The notes: a model not told the origin generated them from the sequence alone. Shown: positions 25,202-34,141, counted from the first letter of the stretch. The stretch is 64,000 nt of DNA from Pseudomonas sp. Z8(2022) (GCF_025837155.1 NZ_CP107549.1:2728001-2792000); one strand, 5' to 3'. A program made the numbers and translations.

Positions 25202-25939
25202 ATGAGCAGCACCGCTATAAGCGAAGAACTGCAACTGCGCCGTGATCTGGCCGCCGCCTACCGTCTGGCCGCCCTGTTCGGCTGGGACGACACCCTCTAC
25301 ACCCACTTCTCCGTGCGCCTGCCCGGCGACGGCGAACCACGCTTTCTGATCAATCCGTTCGGCCTGTTCTTCGAGGAAATCCGCGCCAGCGACCTGATCG
25401 TGGTCGACATGCACGGCAAGGTGGTCGAGGGCAACGCCGACTACAACGTCGCCGGCTTCACCATCCACAGCGCCGTGCACATGGCCCGTGACGACGCCCA
25501 CTGCGTGATCCACACCCACACGCTGCCGGGCATGGCGGTTGCCGCGTCAGACAATGGCTTGCTGCAGCTCAATCAGATCAGCACCGAATTCTACAACCGC
25601 CTGGGTTACCACGATTACGAAGGCGTGGCCCTGGACCTGGACGAACGCCAGCGCATCCAGGCCTCGCTGGGCAACAACATCGCCCTGATGCTGCGACACC
25701 ACGGCCTGCTCAGCGTCGGCGCGACCGTCGCCGATGCCTTCTACGTCATGTACTACCTCAACCGCGCCTGCGAGATACAGCTGGCCGCCACCTCGACCAA
25801 CCTGCGCTACAGCGAGATCGCCCCGCACCTGAGCCAGCACGCCTGCGAGCAGCTGCAGGGCGCCGAATGGCAGCGCCAGCTGCTGTGGCAGGCCTGGCTG
25901 CGCCGTCTGGAGCGCATCGCCCCGGACTACAAGGACTGA
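25202..25939 (+). CDS. class II aldolase/adducin-family protein
   Basis: A 245-residue class II aldolase-like protein. Zinc ligands are apparent in HTHTLPGM and in the later LRHHGLLSVG motif, and the N-terminus has the FGWDDTLYTHFSVRLPG substrate loop. AAGGAA precedes ATG 25202; an upstream in-frame start is not used. Family members (fuculose aldolase, ribulose-5-P epimerase, 3-oxo-isoapionate types) cleave or epimerise hydroxy-keto compounds. It follows the transporter in the operon headed by the dioxygenase, so aldol cleavage of a hydroxylated keto acid is plausible. The exact substrate cannot be told. Confidence 0.8.
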   Translation: MSSTAISEELQLRRDLAAAYRLAALFGWDDTLYTHFSVRLPGDGEPRFLINPFGLFFEEIRASDLIVVDMHGKVVEGNADYNVAGFTIHSAVHMARDDAHCVIHTHTLPGMAVAASDNGLLQLNQISTEFYNRLGYHDYEGVALDLDERQRIQASLGNNIALMLRHHGLLSVGATVADAFYVMYYLNRACEIQLAATSTNLRYSEIAPHLSQHACEQLQGAEWQRQLLWQAWLRRLERIAPDYKD

Positions 25940-26053
25940 CACCCGCCGGCATTACTTCAGGCTTGCCTGAACTGAATATTTGCCCACACCGATTTGCCAC
26001 ATCCCCTGGCTGGAGAAGAATCCGGCCGTAACCCGAAACAACTGAGGCACCCC

Positions 26054-27013
26054 ATGGAAAAGCAACTTCACCAGCCGCTGGGCGGCAACGAGATGCCACG
26101 CTTCGGTGGCATCGCCACCATGATGCGCCTGCCGCACATCCAGTCGGTTGAAGAGAAGCGCGAACTCGACGTGGCCTTCGTCGGCGTCCCCCTCGACATC
26201 GGCACCTCGCTGCGTTCCGGCACCCGCTTCGGCCCGCGCGAGATCCGCGCCCAATCGGTGATGATCCGTCCCTACAACATGGCCACCGGCGCTGCGCCGT
26301 TCGACTCGCTGAACGTCGCCGACATCGGTGACGTGGCGATCAACACCTTCAACCTGCTCGACGCCGTGCGCATCATCGAAGAGGCCTACGACGAGATCAC
26401 CGAGCTGGGCATCAAGCCGCTGACCCTGGGCGGCGACCACACCATCACCCTGCCGATCCTGCGCGCCCTGAGCAAGAAGTACGGCAAGATCGGCCTGGTC
26501 CACATCGACGCCCATGCCGACGTCAACGACCACATGTTCGGCGAGAAGATCGCCCACGGCACCACCTTCCGCCGCGCCCTCGAAGAAGGCCTGCTGGACC
26601 CGGACCGCGTGGTGCAGATCGGTCTGCGCGCCCAGGGCTACACCGCCGAGGACTTCAACTGGAGCCGCAACCAGGGCTTCCGCGTGGTCCAGGCCGAAGA
26701 GTGCTGGCACAAGTCGCTGGAGCCGCTGATGGCCGAAGTGCGCGAGAAGGTCGGCGGCGGCCCGGTGTACCTGTCCTTCGACATCGACGGCATCGACCCG
26801 GCCTGGGCCCCGGGCACCGGCACCCCGGAAATCGGCGGCCTGACCACCATCCAGGGCATGGAGATCATCCGTGGCTGCGAAGGCCTGGACCTGGTCGGCG
26901 GCGACCTGGTGGAGGTCTCCCCGCCCTACGACACCACCGGCAACACCTCGCTGCTGGGCGCCAACCTGCTGTACGAAATGCTCTGCGTCATGCCGGGCGT
27001 GGTTAAGCGCTGA
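26054..27013 (+). CDS. gbuA: guanidinobutyrase (ureohydrolase)
   Basis: A 319-residue ureohydrolase, nearly word for word like P. aeruginosa GbuA (from memory), including the length and the start MEKQLHQPLGGNEMPRFGG. The two-manganese site is complete: GGDHTITLP, HIDAHADVND and SFDIDGIDP. GbuA hydrolyses 4-guanidinobutyrate to GABA and urea, the late step of the arginine transaminase route. ATG 26054 has GAGG six bases upstream; an in-frame extension to 25994 lies in the gap after the aldolase gene. A large hairpin separates it from the decarboxylase gene. Codon use here is very strongly G/C-ending, as in the next gene, typical of well-expressed core genes. Confidence 0.93.
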   Translation: MEKQLHQPLGGNEMPRFGGIATMMRLPHIQSVEEKRELDVAFVGVPLDIGTSLRSGTRFGPREIRAQSVMIRPYNMATGAAPFDSLNVADIGDVAINTFNLLDAVRIIEEAYDEITELGIKPLTLGGDHTITLPILRALSKKYGKIGLVHIDAHADVNDHMFGEKIAHGTTFRRALEEGLLDPDRVVQIGLRAQGYTAEDFNWSRNQGFRVVQAEECWHKSLEPLMAEVREKVGGGPVYLSFDIDGIDPAWAPGTGTPEIGGLTTIQGMEIIRGCEGLDLVGGDLVEVSPPYDTTGNTSLLGANLLYEMLCVMPGVVKR

Positions 27014-27021
27014 TTGTCCCT

Positions 27022-27060
27022 GGCCCTGGGGGGCTGCTCCACGCAGCGGCCTCCAGGGCC
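27022..27060 (+). promoter_or_regulatory. intercistronic hairpin after gbuA
   Basis: GGCCCTGG (27022-27029) pairs perfectly with CCAGGGCC (27053-27060), and inside it GCTGC (27033-27037) pairs with GCAGC (27043-27047). There is no U run. It lies directly after the gbuA stop and about 80 bases before the next ribosome site, so it may dampen or stabilise part of the transcript. Confidence 0.6.
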
Positions 27061-27139
27061 GACGAAACACTCCAAGAACACTGTGCAGGCGCGGCAAAAA
27101 CGCAGTCGCGCCTGCCCTGGCCACCCGAAGGAAGCGACC

Positions 27140-28741
27140 ATGACCACCTGCGGTGAATTCCTCGTCAAGCAACTGCAAGCCTGGGGCGTCGACACCGTAT
27201 TCGGCATCCCCGGCGTGCACACCGTGGAGCTGTACCGCGGCCTGCCCGGCAGCGGCATCCGACATATCACCCCGCGCCACGAGCAGGGCGCCGGCTTCAT
27301 GGCCGACGGCTATGCACGGGTGAGCGGTAAACCGGGGGTGTGCTTCATTATCACCGGCCCGGGTATGACCAACATCCTCACCGCCATGGGCCAGGCCTAC
27401 GCCGATTCCATTCCCATGCTGGTGATCTCCAGCGTCAACGAGCGCGCCCGCCTGGGCCAGGGCAACGGCCATCTGCACGAGCTGCCCAACCAGCGCGCGA
27501 TGGTCGCCGGCGTGTCCGCCTTCAGCCACACCCTGATGAGTGTGGAGGAGCTGCCGGCGGTGCTCGCCCGCGCCTTCGCCGTGTTCGAAGGCGAGCGGCC
27601 GCGACCGGTGCATATCGAGCTGCCGCTGGACATCATCACCGCCCCGGCCGGGCACATGCAGGTGCAGCCGCGCGTGCAGCTGGCCCGGCCGGCGCCGGCG
27701 CGCTCGCCGCTGCACGAGGCCGCCGCCAAGCTGGCCAAGGCGCAGAAGCCGCTGCTGCTACTCGGTGGCGGCTGCGTGTCCGCCCAGGCCGAGGCCCGCG
27801 CCCTGGCTACCGCGCTGGACGCACCGACCGCGCTGACCATCAATGCCAAGGGCCTGCTGCAGCCGGACCACCCGCTGCTGATCGGCAGCAACCAGTCGCT
27901 GCGCCCGGTGCGTGAGCTGGCGCTGGAGGCCGACGTGGTGCTGGCCATCGGCACCGAGCTGGGCGAGACCGACTACGACGTGGTGTTCGATGGTGACTTC
28001 CGCATCGGCGGCGAGTTGATCCGCGTCGACATCGACCCGCAACAGCTGATGCGCAACTTCGCGCCGAACATCGCCATCCAGGCCGACGCCCGCACCAGCA
28101 TGCGCGCGCTGCTGGAGCTGCTGCCGCCCCGCGCGAGCGATCCCGCCAGCCCCGGCGCGCAGCGCGCGGCCAAAGTACGCGCGCAGCTGGCCAAGGATCT
28201 CGCCGGCTGGGCGCACTACCGCGCGTTGTTCGACACGCTGCTGGAGGCGCTGCCACAGGCGCGCTTCGTCGGCGATTCGACGCAGACCGTATACAGCGGT
28301 AACCACCTGGTGGAACTGGACGGCGCGCGGCGCTGGTTCAATGCCTCCACCGGCTATGGCACGCTCGGCTACGGTCTGCCGGCAGCCATCGGCGCCAGGC
28401 TGGCCGAGCCGACGCGACCGGTCATCAGCCTGATGGGCGACGGCGGCATCCAGTTCACCATCGCCGAGCTGGCCAGCGCGGTGGAAGCGCGGGTCGGTAT
28501 AATCGTGCTGCTGTGGAACAACGCAGGTTATGGCGAAATCAAGCGCTACATGCAGCGCCGCGATATCGAGCCCATCGGCGTCGACATCTACACCCCGGAC
28601 CTGCTGGCCATCGCCCGTGGTTTTGGCTGCGCCGCCGAGCGTGCACGCGACCATGCGCATCTGGCCGAACTGCTGCGCAGCGCGCCCGAAGACCGCCCTC
28701 TGATCATCGAAGTGCAGGAGGCCGCGCCCTTTCACCCCTGA
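27140..28741 (+). CDS. thiamine-diphosphate-dependent 2-oxo acid decarboxylase (2-ketoarginine decarboxylase-like)
   Basis: A 533-residue ThDP enzyme. The N-terminal pyrimidine domain has FGIPGVHTVELYRGL, with the catalytic Glu in RHEQGAGFMADGYAR. A central domain at about 190-320 follows. The C-terminal pyrophosphate domain has GDGGIQFTIAELAS...NNAGYGEIK, the GDG-NN metal motif. GAAGGAAG precedes ATG 27140; upstream in-frame sequence to 27014 includes the hairpin and is discarded. It resembles 5-guanidino-2-oxopentanoate decarboxylases such as AruI. With GbuA beside it, the reaction 2-ketoarginine to 4-guanidinobutanal is a good hypothesis. The aldehyde dehydrogenase needed between the two steps is not in this locus. 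Acetolactate synthase or benzoylformate decarboxylase activity remain alternatives. Confidence 0.78.
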   Translation: MTTCGEFLVKQLQAWGVDTVFGIPGVHTVELYRGLPGSGIRHITPRHEQGAGFMADGYARVSGKPGVCFIITGPGMTNILTAMGQAYADSIPMLVISSVNERARLGQGNGHLHELPNQRAMVAGVSAFSHTLMSVEELPAVLARAFAVFEGERPRPVHIELPLDIITAPAGHMQVQPRVQLARPAPARSPLHEAAAKLAKAQKPLLLLGGGCVSAQAEARALATALDAPTALTINAKGLLQPDHPLLIGSNQSLRPVRELALEADVVLAIGTELGETDYDVVFDGDFRIGGELIRVDIDPQQLMRNFAPNIAIQADARTSMRALLELLPPRASDPASPGAQRAAKVRAQLAKDLAGWAHYRALFDTLLEALPQARFVGDSTQTVYSGNHLVELDGARRWFNASTGYGTLGYGLPAAIGARLAEPTRPVISLMGDGGIQFTIAELASAVEARVGIIVLLWNNAGYGEIKRYMQRRDIEPIGVDIYTPDLLAIARGFGCAAERARDHAHLAELLRSAPEDRPLIIEVQEAAPFHP

Positions 28742-28749
28742 ACCATGGT

Positions 28750-28796
28750 CCGGCTGAAAGCCGGCCAATGCCGGGCCCGGATTGCACCCGGGCCAC
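28750..28796. repeat. double palindrome after the ThDP enzyme gene
   Basis: Two adjacent inverted repeats: CCGGCTGAAAGCCGG and GCCCGGattgcaCCCGGGC. The second resembles an arm of the GTAGCCCGGATG repeats elsewhere in the window. It may be a degenerate repetitive element or a weak transcript end. Confidence 0.5.
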
Positions 28797-28875
28797 GGCC
28801 ATAACCACAAGATAAAAGCTGTACCACTGACTGCCGCTCACCAATACCAACAATCAAGCATCCGGGAGTCGCTTC

Positions 28876-30216
28876 ATGCTCAAGAATCTCAGCCAGTACT
28901 TCGGCCAGGACGGTCTGGCCCCGACCGACAAGAACCATCGCAGTCTCGGCCTCGGCGGCACCACCGCCCTGTGGCTGGGCGCCAACGTGGTGGTCACCAC
29001 CATCCTCACCGGCATGCTGCTGGTGCCGGATCTGAAATTCACTCAGGCCATGCTCATCGTCCTGATCGGCTCCGGCATCGGCATTCTGCCGCTGGTGCTG
29101 GTCGGCCTGATGGGTCAGCGCAGCGGTCTGACCACCATGGTGCTGGCACGCGGCAGCTATGGCTCGCGCGGCGCCAAGCTGCCATCGCTGGTCAACCTGA
29201 TGACCCTGCTGGCCTGGAGCTGGATTCAGGCACTGCTGGCCGGCATGAGCCTGAACTACGCGGTGGAGCACCTGACCGGCTACTCCAATCTGCCGCTGTT
29301 CACCATCCTCTGCGAGACCCTGGTGCTGCTGATCGCCCTGCGCGGCCACCTGGGCATCGAGCAGGTCGAGCGCTGGGCCGCGATCGGCATGCTTCTGCTG
29401 GCCGGCGCGGTGTTCTACGTGATGGGACAGAAGTTCGAGTTCGCCAGCCTCCTGGCCATGCCCACCGAGCCACGTAACGAGATCACCCCCGGTATCGCCT
29501 TCGATATCGTCATCGCCACCGCGTTTTCCTGGATTCCGCTGGCAGCCGACTACAATCGCAACTGCCGCAACCAGGGCGTGGCGGCTGTTGGCACCTGGGT
29601 CGGTTATGTCGCCGCCACCCTGCTGGCCATGGGCCTGGGCGCCACGGTGTCGGGCTTCTCGGTGCTCACCGGCATGGAGCAGACCTACGATCCGGCAGTG
29701 CTTCTGGCAGGTTTCGGCTTCGGTCTGCCGGCGGCCATCGTGGTGTTCCTCTCGGTGATGACCACTAACGTCATGTGCGTCTACAGCGCCTCGCTGTCTT
29801 ACCTCAACATCAGTCCGAAAACCCCGTTCTGGAAGCCTGCGCTGTGTATCGGCGTGCTCTCGATCCTGGGCTCGCAGATTCCCGGCATCCTCGACAACTT
29901 CCAGAATTTCCTGCTGGTGATCGGCAGCGTGTTCATTCCGGCCTTCGCCGTGCTGATCGCCGACTACTTCCTGATCCACAAGGGCCAGTACGCCGTAGAC
30001 GAGCTGCTCAGCGAGGACGGTGGCCGCTATCGCTACCTCAATGGTTTCAACCCGGCCGCCTTCGTCGCCTACGCGCTGGGTGCGGTGCTGGCCTACTACT
30101 GGGGCTGGGTCTCGCCGCTGGCCTGGGGCGCATCGCTGCCGGTGTTCCTGCTTACTGCCACCAGCTATGCGGTGCTGCGTCGCTGGGTGCTGGTGCCACG
30201 GGCGCAGCTGGCGTAG
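28876..30216 (+). CDS. NCS1-family permease (cytosine/purine permease-like)
   Basis: A 446-residue membrane protein with about twelve hydrophobic helices. The family start (FGQDGLAPTDKNHRSLGL) and the helix 1 segment TTALWLGANVVVTTI match NCS1 cytosine permease-type symporters. GGGAG precedes ATG 28876. It sits between the decarboxylase and a hydrolase. Related PAO1 genes near gbuA also encode a transporter, from memory. The substrate may be a guanidino or ureido compound rather than cytosine, because no nucleobase-catabolism gene is nearby. It is probably the second uptake system of this locus. Confidence 0.82.
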   Translation: MLKNLSQYFGQDGLAPTDKNHRSLGLGGTTALWLGANVVVTTILTGMLLVPDLKFTQAMLIVLIGSGIGILPLVLVGLMGQRSGLTTMVLARGSYGSRGAKLPSLVNLMTLLAWSWIQALLAGMSLNYAVEHLTGYSNLPLFTILCETLVLLIALRGHLGIEQVERWAAIGMLLLAGAVFYVMGQKFEFASLLAMPTEPRNEITPGIAFDIVIATAFSWIPLAADYNRNCRNQGVAAVGTWVGYVAATLLAMGLGATVSGFSVLTGMEQTYDPAVLLAGFGFGLPAAIVVFLSVMTTNVMCVYSASLSYLNISPKTPFWKPALCIGVLSILGSQIPGILDNFQNFLLVIGSVFIPAFAVLIADYFLIHKGQYAVDELLSEDGGRYRYLNGFNPAAFVAYALGAVLAYYWGWVSPLAWGASLPVFLLTATSYAVLRRWVLVPRAQLA

Positions 30217-30265
30217 CGTGATCACAACCGCGTTGCCCCGCCCTGCTGGTCATACCAACCTGTAG

Positions 30266-30282
30266 GGCGGGTGCAACCCGCC
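30266..30282. repeat. short GTAGGGCGGGT hairpin element
   Basis: A 7-bp perfect stem GGCGGGT/ACCCGCC with loop GCA, preceded by TGTAG, lies between the permease and the MBL-fold gene. It has the look of a minimal intergenic repetitive palindrome. Confidence 0.5.
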
Positions 30283-30301
30283 AACGAGGCAAGTTCCAGT
30301 G

Positions 30302-31033
30302 ATGAAGATCGTCAGCCGTGACCGCTGGTTCGAGGTGCAGCACCGCCACGACGGTATCAGCCTGATCCACGAGCCCTACATACGCCCTTTCTACCGCTGC
30401 AACATGTGGCATGTGCAGGGACGCGGGCATGACGTGCTGATCGACTCCGGTTCCGGGCTGGTCAGTCTGCGCGAGCAATTGCCCTGGATGACCGAAAAAC
30501 CGCTGCTGGCGGTGGCCAGTCACTGCCACTTCGACCATATCGCCGGGCATCACGAATTCCCCGAGCGTCTGGTGCATCCGGCCGAGGCCGAGATTCTCGC
30601 GGCACCGGACGGCGCCAATACCCTGGCTACGGATTTCGTCGGCGACGACATGTTCGAGGCGCACCCGGACTGCCCGCTGTGCTATGCCGAGTATCGGGTA
30701 CGAGCAGCACCGGCCACGCGCCTGATCGAGGATGGCGATGTACTTGATCTGGGCAATCGGGTTTTGCAGGTGCTGCACACCCCCGGCCATTCACCGGGCG
30801 GCATCAGCCTGTGGGAAGAGAAGACGCAGACGCTGTTTTCAGGCGACATCCTCTACGATGGGCCGCTGATCGAGGACGCCTACCATTCGAATCTGGAAGA
30901 TTACGCGCAAAGCCTCGCGCGTTTGCGCGAACTACCCGTACGCACGGTGCATGGCGGGCATTTCGCGAGTTTCTCGGGGCAGCGGATGCGTGAGCTGATA
31001 GACGCCTGGTTCGACGTCCATCGGCTCGTCTGA
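30302..31033 (+). CDS. metallo-beta-lactamase-fold hydrolase
   Basis: A 243-residue MBL-fold protein. The zinc motif SHCHFDHIAGHHE (HxHxDH) is at about residues 75-87, a later His lies in LHTPGHSPGG, the Asp in FSGDILYDG, and the last His in VHGGHF, so both metal sites are present. It is the usual small MBL length, without a signal peptide. ATG 30302 is used rather than the preceding GTG. It is the last + strand gene of the locus and converges within six bases on the small gene at 31040. It could hydrolyse a thioester, lactone or amide intermediate. No specific function can be assigned. Confidence 0.82.
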   Translation: MKIVSRDRWFEVQHRHDGISLIHEPYIRPFYRCNMWHVQGRGHDVLIDSGSGLVSLREQLPWMTEKPLLAVASHCHFDHIAGHHEFPERLVHPAEAEILAAPDGANTLATDFVGDDMFEAHPDCPLCYAEYRVRAAPATRLIEDGDVLDLGNRVLQVLHTPGHSPGGISLWEEKTQTLFSGDILYDGPLIEDAYHSNLEDYAQSLARLRELPVRTVHGGHFASFSGQRMRELIDAWFDVHRLV

Positions 31034-31039
31034 CAGGCT

Positions 31040-31171
31040 TCAGCGACGCTGACGCGCTTCGCGACGCAGGCGCTGCTGCTCGGCCTCGCTGATACGAATC
31101 GGCTGAGGTTGCGGAGTGAGACCGAGGGCCTGCAGTACGGCTTGCAGTTGTTCTTGCAGCTTGGCGAGCAT
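31040..31171 (-). CDS. 43-residue small protein downstream of aceK
   Basis: A short reading frame of 43 codons with an excellent AGGAGGT ribosome site seven bases before ATG 31171. The peptide runs MLAKLQEQLQAVLQALGL, then TPQPQPIRISEAEQQRLRR, ending in a basic ARQRR tail. The first 18 residues form an amphipathic helix or short coiled coil with a Leu/Gln pattern, and the tail could bind nucleic acid or acidic lipids. It lies 93 bases after aceK on the same strand, with a hairpin and a possible promoter between. The function is unknown. The ribosome site and the sensible amino-acid pattern argue for a real gene. Confidence 0.7.
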   Translation of the reverse strand: MLAKLQEQLQAVLQALGLTPQPQPIRISEAEQQRLRREARQRR

Positions 31172-31226
31172 GGATACGACCTCCTGCCAAGTAAACGGAA
31201 GAGCCAGCGTAACGGGCTCCCTTATA

Positions 31227-31254
31227 AGATTAGGCCTGCCCAGGTGGATTTCAA
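31227..31254 (-). promoter_or_regulatory. possible sigma-70 promoter for the 43-aa gene
   Basis: On the minus strand TTGAAA (31249-31254) and TAATCT (31227-31232) are separated by 16 bases and placed about 55 bases before the ATG of the small gene. The -10 is a moderate match only, and the site overlaps the post-aceK hairpin. Confidence 0.35.
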
Positions 31255-31264
31255 CCTGGTCAGG
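31235..31264 (-). terminator. hairpin directly after the aceK stop
   Basis: CCTG-c-CCAGGT pairs with ACCTGG-t-CAGG around an eight-base loop, beginning next to the aceK stop codon. Only a weak U-rich stretch follows on the minus strand, so it may be an attenuator rather than a strong terminator. Confidence 0.5.
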
Positions 31265-32983
31265 TCAAATCACCGGGCTCTTGCGCCGATAGGGGAACAC
31301 GTCGATCACCTTGCCAGCACGGATCGCCTCCTGCAATTGTTTCCAGTAATCGGCGTCATACAGATTGCCATGCAACTGGCTGAACAGCCGGCGCTGCCTG
31401 ATGTCGGCGAACAGGAACGGCGGAAACTCCTCGGGGAACACATCCATCGGCCCCACCGAATACCAGGGCTCGGAACTCATCTCGTCCTCGGGGAAGCGCG
31501 GCGGCGGAATGCGCCGGAAATTCACCTCGGTAAGAAAGCAGATCTCGTCGTAGTCGTAGAACACCACGCGGCCATGACGGGTAACGCCGAAGTTCTTCAG
31601 CAGCATGTCGCCTGGGAAGATATTCGCGGCTGCCAGTTGCTTGATGGCCAGGCCGTAATCGTCCAGGGCTTCGCGTACCTGCGCCTCGTTGGCACTTTCC
31701 AGATAGAGGTTCAGTGGCGTCATGCGCCGCTCGGTCCAGCAGTGGCGCACCAGCACGGTATCGCCCTCCACCACCACGGTCGAAGGCGCCACTTCCAGCA
31801 GCTCGGCCAGGCACTCGGGCTCGAACTTGGCCTTGGGGAAACGGAAATCGGCGAACTCCTGGGTATCGGCCATGCGCCCCACGCGGTCGACGCTTTTGAC
31901 CAGGCGGTACTTCTCGATCACCGTGTTGCGGTCCACCGTCTTGGCGTGGGCGAAGCGGTCCTTGATGATCTTGAACACCGTGTTGAAGCCCGGCAGGGTG
32001 AACACGCTCATCACCATGCCGCGCACGCCGGGCGCCATGATGAAGCGGTCATCGGTGCTGGCCAGATGGCCGATCAGCGCCCGGTAGAACTCCGACTTGC
32101 CGTGCTTGTAGAAACCGATCGAGGTATACAGCTCGGCGACATGCTTGCCCGGCAGAATGCGCTTGAGGAAGCCGACGAATTCAGCCGGAATGGCCACATC
32201 CACCATGAAATAGCTGCGGGTGAAGGAGAAGATGATCGACACCTCCGCCTCGTCGGTGATCGCCGCATCGGCCTGGATACCCAGCCCTTCGCAGTGCAGC
32301 AGCGGTAACGCCAGCGGCCACTGCTCCTCGCGGGTGTAGATGCGCCCGATCAGGTAGGCGCCCTTGTTGCGATACAGCACCGAGGAAAACAGCTCGATGC
32401 ACAGCTCCGGGTCCTTGCATACCCAGTCTGGCAGGCTGGCGCGCAGTTGCTCTTCCAGGCGCTGCAGGTCGCGCGGCAGATCCTCGTAGGGCACGTCGAA
32501 ACGGTAATCCTCGAAGATCGCCAGCAGCGCCGCGTGCAGCTCGCCGTCCGGGCGATAACTGCGCGTCTGCGCAGCGCTGGGCTGGTTGCGCAGCGATGGC
32601 CGGGTGGTGTGGATGAACATGCAGCCGTCACTGATCTGGTCATGGCTGAACAGGCTGCAGAAGATCGAGTTGAACCAGGTTTCCGCCAGCTCGTCGTCGA
32701 AGCGCAGGTCGATCAGGGCGATATAGGCGCTCTTGACCAACGGCCACTGGCCCGCGTCCAGCAAGGACTGATCGAAACCGGCGAGCAGACGCTCACGGGT
32801 CTGCGCTACCTTCTCTTCGTACAGATTGATCCGCGCCGCCGATGCCTGCTGCGCCTCCTGCCATTGCGCCTGTTCAAAACGTGGGCGGGCGCCGTCGGTG
32901 ATCTGGCGAAAGTGCTCGCGATAATCGTCGAAGCCGTCGAGGATCTGGCGAGCGATCTCGTCGGCCGGCCATTGTTGCCCCAT
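31265..32983 (-). CDS. aceK: isocitrate dehydrogenase kinase/phosphatase
   Basis: A 572-residue AceK of normal length. It phosphorylates and dephosphorylates isocitrate dehydrogenase and so sets the split between the TCA cycle and the glyoxylate bypass. Characteristic blocks are present: [19 protein letters not shown], the [19 protein letters not shown] loop (ATP site) and [19 protein letters not shown], whose Asp residues bind metal. Sequence and start agree with P. aeruginosa AceK as remembered. It is not next to aceA or aceB here, which is the normal Pseudomonas situation. It is divergent from the EamA transporter. Confidence 0.95.
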   Translation of the reverse strand: MGQQWPADEIARQILDGFDDYREHFRQITDGARPRFEQAQWQEAQQASAARINLYEEKVAQTRERLLAGFDQSLLDAGQWPLVKSAYIALIDLRFDDELAETWFNSIFCSLFSHDQISDGCMFIHTTRPSLRNQPSAAQTRSYRPDGELHAALLAIFEDYRFDVPYEDLPRDLQRLEEQLRASLPDWVCKDPELCIELFSSVLYRNKGAYLIGRIYTREEQWPLALPLLHCEGLGIQADAAITDEAEVSIIFSFTRSYFMVDVAIPAEFVGFLKRILPGKHVAELYTSIGFYKHGKSEFYRALIGHLASTDDRFIMAPGVRGMVMSVFTLPGFNTVFKIIKDRFAHAKTVDRNTVIEKYRLVKSVDRVGRMADTQEFADFRFPKAKFEPECLAELLEVAPSTVVVEGDTVLVRHCWTERRMTPLNLYLESANEAQVREALDDYGLAIKQLAAANIFPGDMLLKNFGVTRHGRVVFYDYDEICFLTEVNFRRIPPPRFPEDEMSSEPWYSVGPMDVFPEEFPPFLFADIRQRRLFSQLHGNLYDADYWKQLQEAIRAGKVIDVFPYRRKSPVI

Positions 32984-33159
32984 ACATTCATCCCGTTACG
33001 CATTGACGTGAGCGGAGCTTAGCTGCAAAGGCGCAGAATATGCACGGCCTGCCCCTGTCGCGGCGAAAGCCTTCGCATATATTCAAAGTGCAATGCAGAT
33101 TGCCAGAAGCACGCCCAGCGGCAACACTCTCGCCCCCACACCCTGCCGGATGCTTCGCC

Positions 33160-34053
33160 GTGCGTACCGCCGATCTCCTTCGCCTGCTGCTGCTCGCTGC
33201 CATCTGGGGCGCCAGCTTTCTCTTCATGCGTGTTGCCGCGCCGGTTCTCGGCAGCATGCCGACCGCATTTTTCCGCGCCAGCTTCGGCGCGCTGGGGCTG
33301 TTCGCCGTGCTTGTGCTGTTGCGCAGCAATTGGGACTTTCGCGGCAAGCTGCGCATATGCCTGGGTCTGGGCGTGATCAATGCCGGGCTGCCTTCGGCGA
33401 TGTACTGCCTGGCAGCGTTGATCCTGCCGGCCGGGTACTCGGCGATCTTCAACGCCACCACGCCGCTGATGGGCGTGCTGATCGGAGCGCTGTTCTTCCA
33501 TGAGGGCATCACCCCAAGCAAGGCCGCGGGCGTATTTCTCGGCCTGCTCGGCGTGGCGGTGCTGACCCGCACCGGCCCGGTGGCCTTCGACCTGCAACTG
33601 CTGCTGGGCGCCGGCGCCTGCCTGGTGGCCACCACCTGCTACGGCTTCGCAGGTTTTCTCACCCGCCGCTGGATCGGCCAGCAGGGTGGTCTGGACAACC
33701 GTCTGACCGCCTTCGCCAGCCTCGCCGGCGCCAGCCTGTTTCTGCTGCCGCTGTTCGTCGGCAGCCTGGCGCTGCAACCACCACCCAGTTGGGGTGGCCT
33801 CGATGTGTGGCTGTCGCTGGCCGGCCTGGGGCTGCTCTGCACGGCGTTCGCCTATGTGCTGTATTTCCGCCTGCTGGCCGATATCGGGCCGATCAAGGCC
33901 AGCACCACGACCTTTCTTATCCCGCCGTTCGGTGTACTGTGGGGAGCCCTGCTGCTGGGTGAGCCACTGAGCTGGGACTATCTTCCCGGCTGCGTGCTGA
34001 TCGCCGTGGCACTCTGGCTGGTGGTCCGACCCGGCGTAGCCAAAGCCCAGTAG
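33160..34053 (+). CDS. EamA/DMT-family transporter
   Basis: A 297-residue inner-membrane protein with ten hydrophobic helices arranged as two EamA repeats, the second ending FGVLWGALLLGEPLSW. The frame extends back to 33040, but GTG 33160 gives the normal family length and begins VRTADLLRLLLLAAIWGASFLF, the typical first helix. The ribosome site is weak. It is probably an exporter of an amino acid or metabolite; the substrate cannot be predicted. It ends before a shared terminator facing cysK. Confidence 0.82.
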   Translation: MRTADLLRLLLLAAIWGASFLFMRVAAPVLGSMPTAFFRASFGALGLFAVLVLLRSNWDFRGKLRICLGLGVINAGLPSAMYCLAALILPAGYSAIFNATTPLMGVLIGALFFHEGITPSKAAGVFLGLLGVAVLTRTGPVAFDLQLLLGAGACLVATTCYGFAGFLTRRWIGQQGGLDNRLTAFASLAGASLFLLPLFVGSLALQPPPSWGGLDVWLSLAGLGLLCTAFAYVLYFRLLADIGPIKASTTTFLIPPFGVLWGALLLGEPLSWDYLPGCVLIAVALWLVVRPGVAKAQ

Positions 34054-34101
34054 GCCGGCTGCACGCATGAAAGCCGCGCGAAACCGCGCCAGACGCACCT
34101 A

Positions 34102-34127
34102 AAAAAGCCGCCCGAAGGCGGCTTTTT
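34102..34127. terminator. bidirectional terminator between EamA gene and cysK
   Basis: GCCGCC-CGAA-GGCGGC with A5 on the left and T5 on the right (34102-34127). The stem with U runs on both strands serves both convergent genes. Confidence 0.9.
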
Positions 34128-34141
34128 CGAAGCAGGCAGAC

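Noticed and set aside
25952..27715. 587-codon minus-strand frame opposite gbuA and the ThDP enzyme gene
   Set aside because: It is the complement of very G/C-rich coding DNA. The plus-strand frames have full families with catalytic motifs, this one none.
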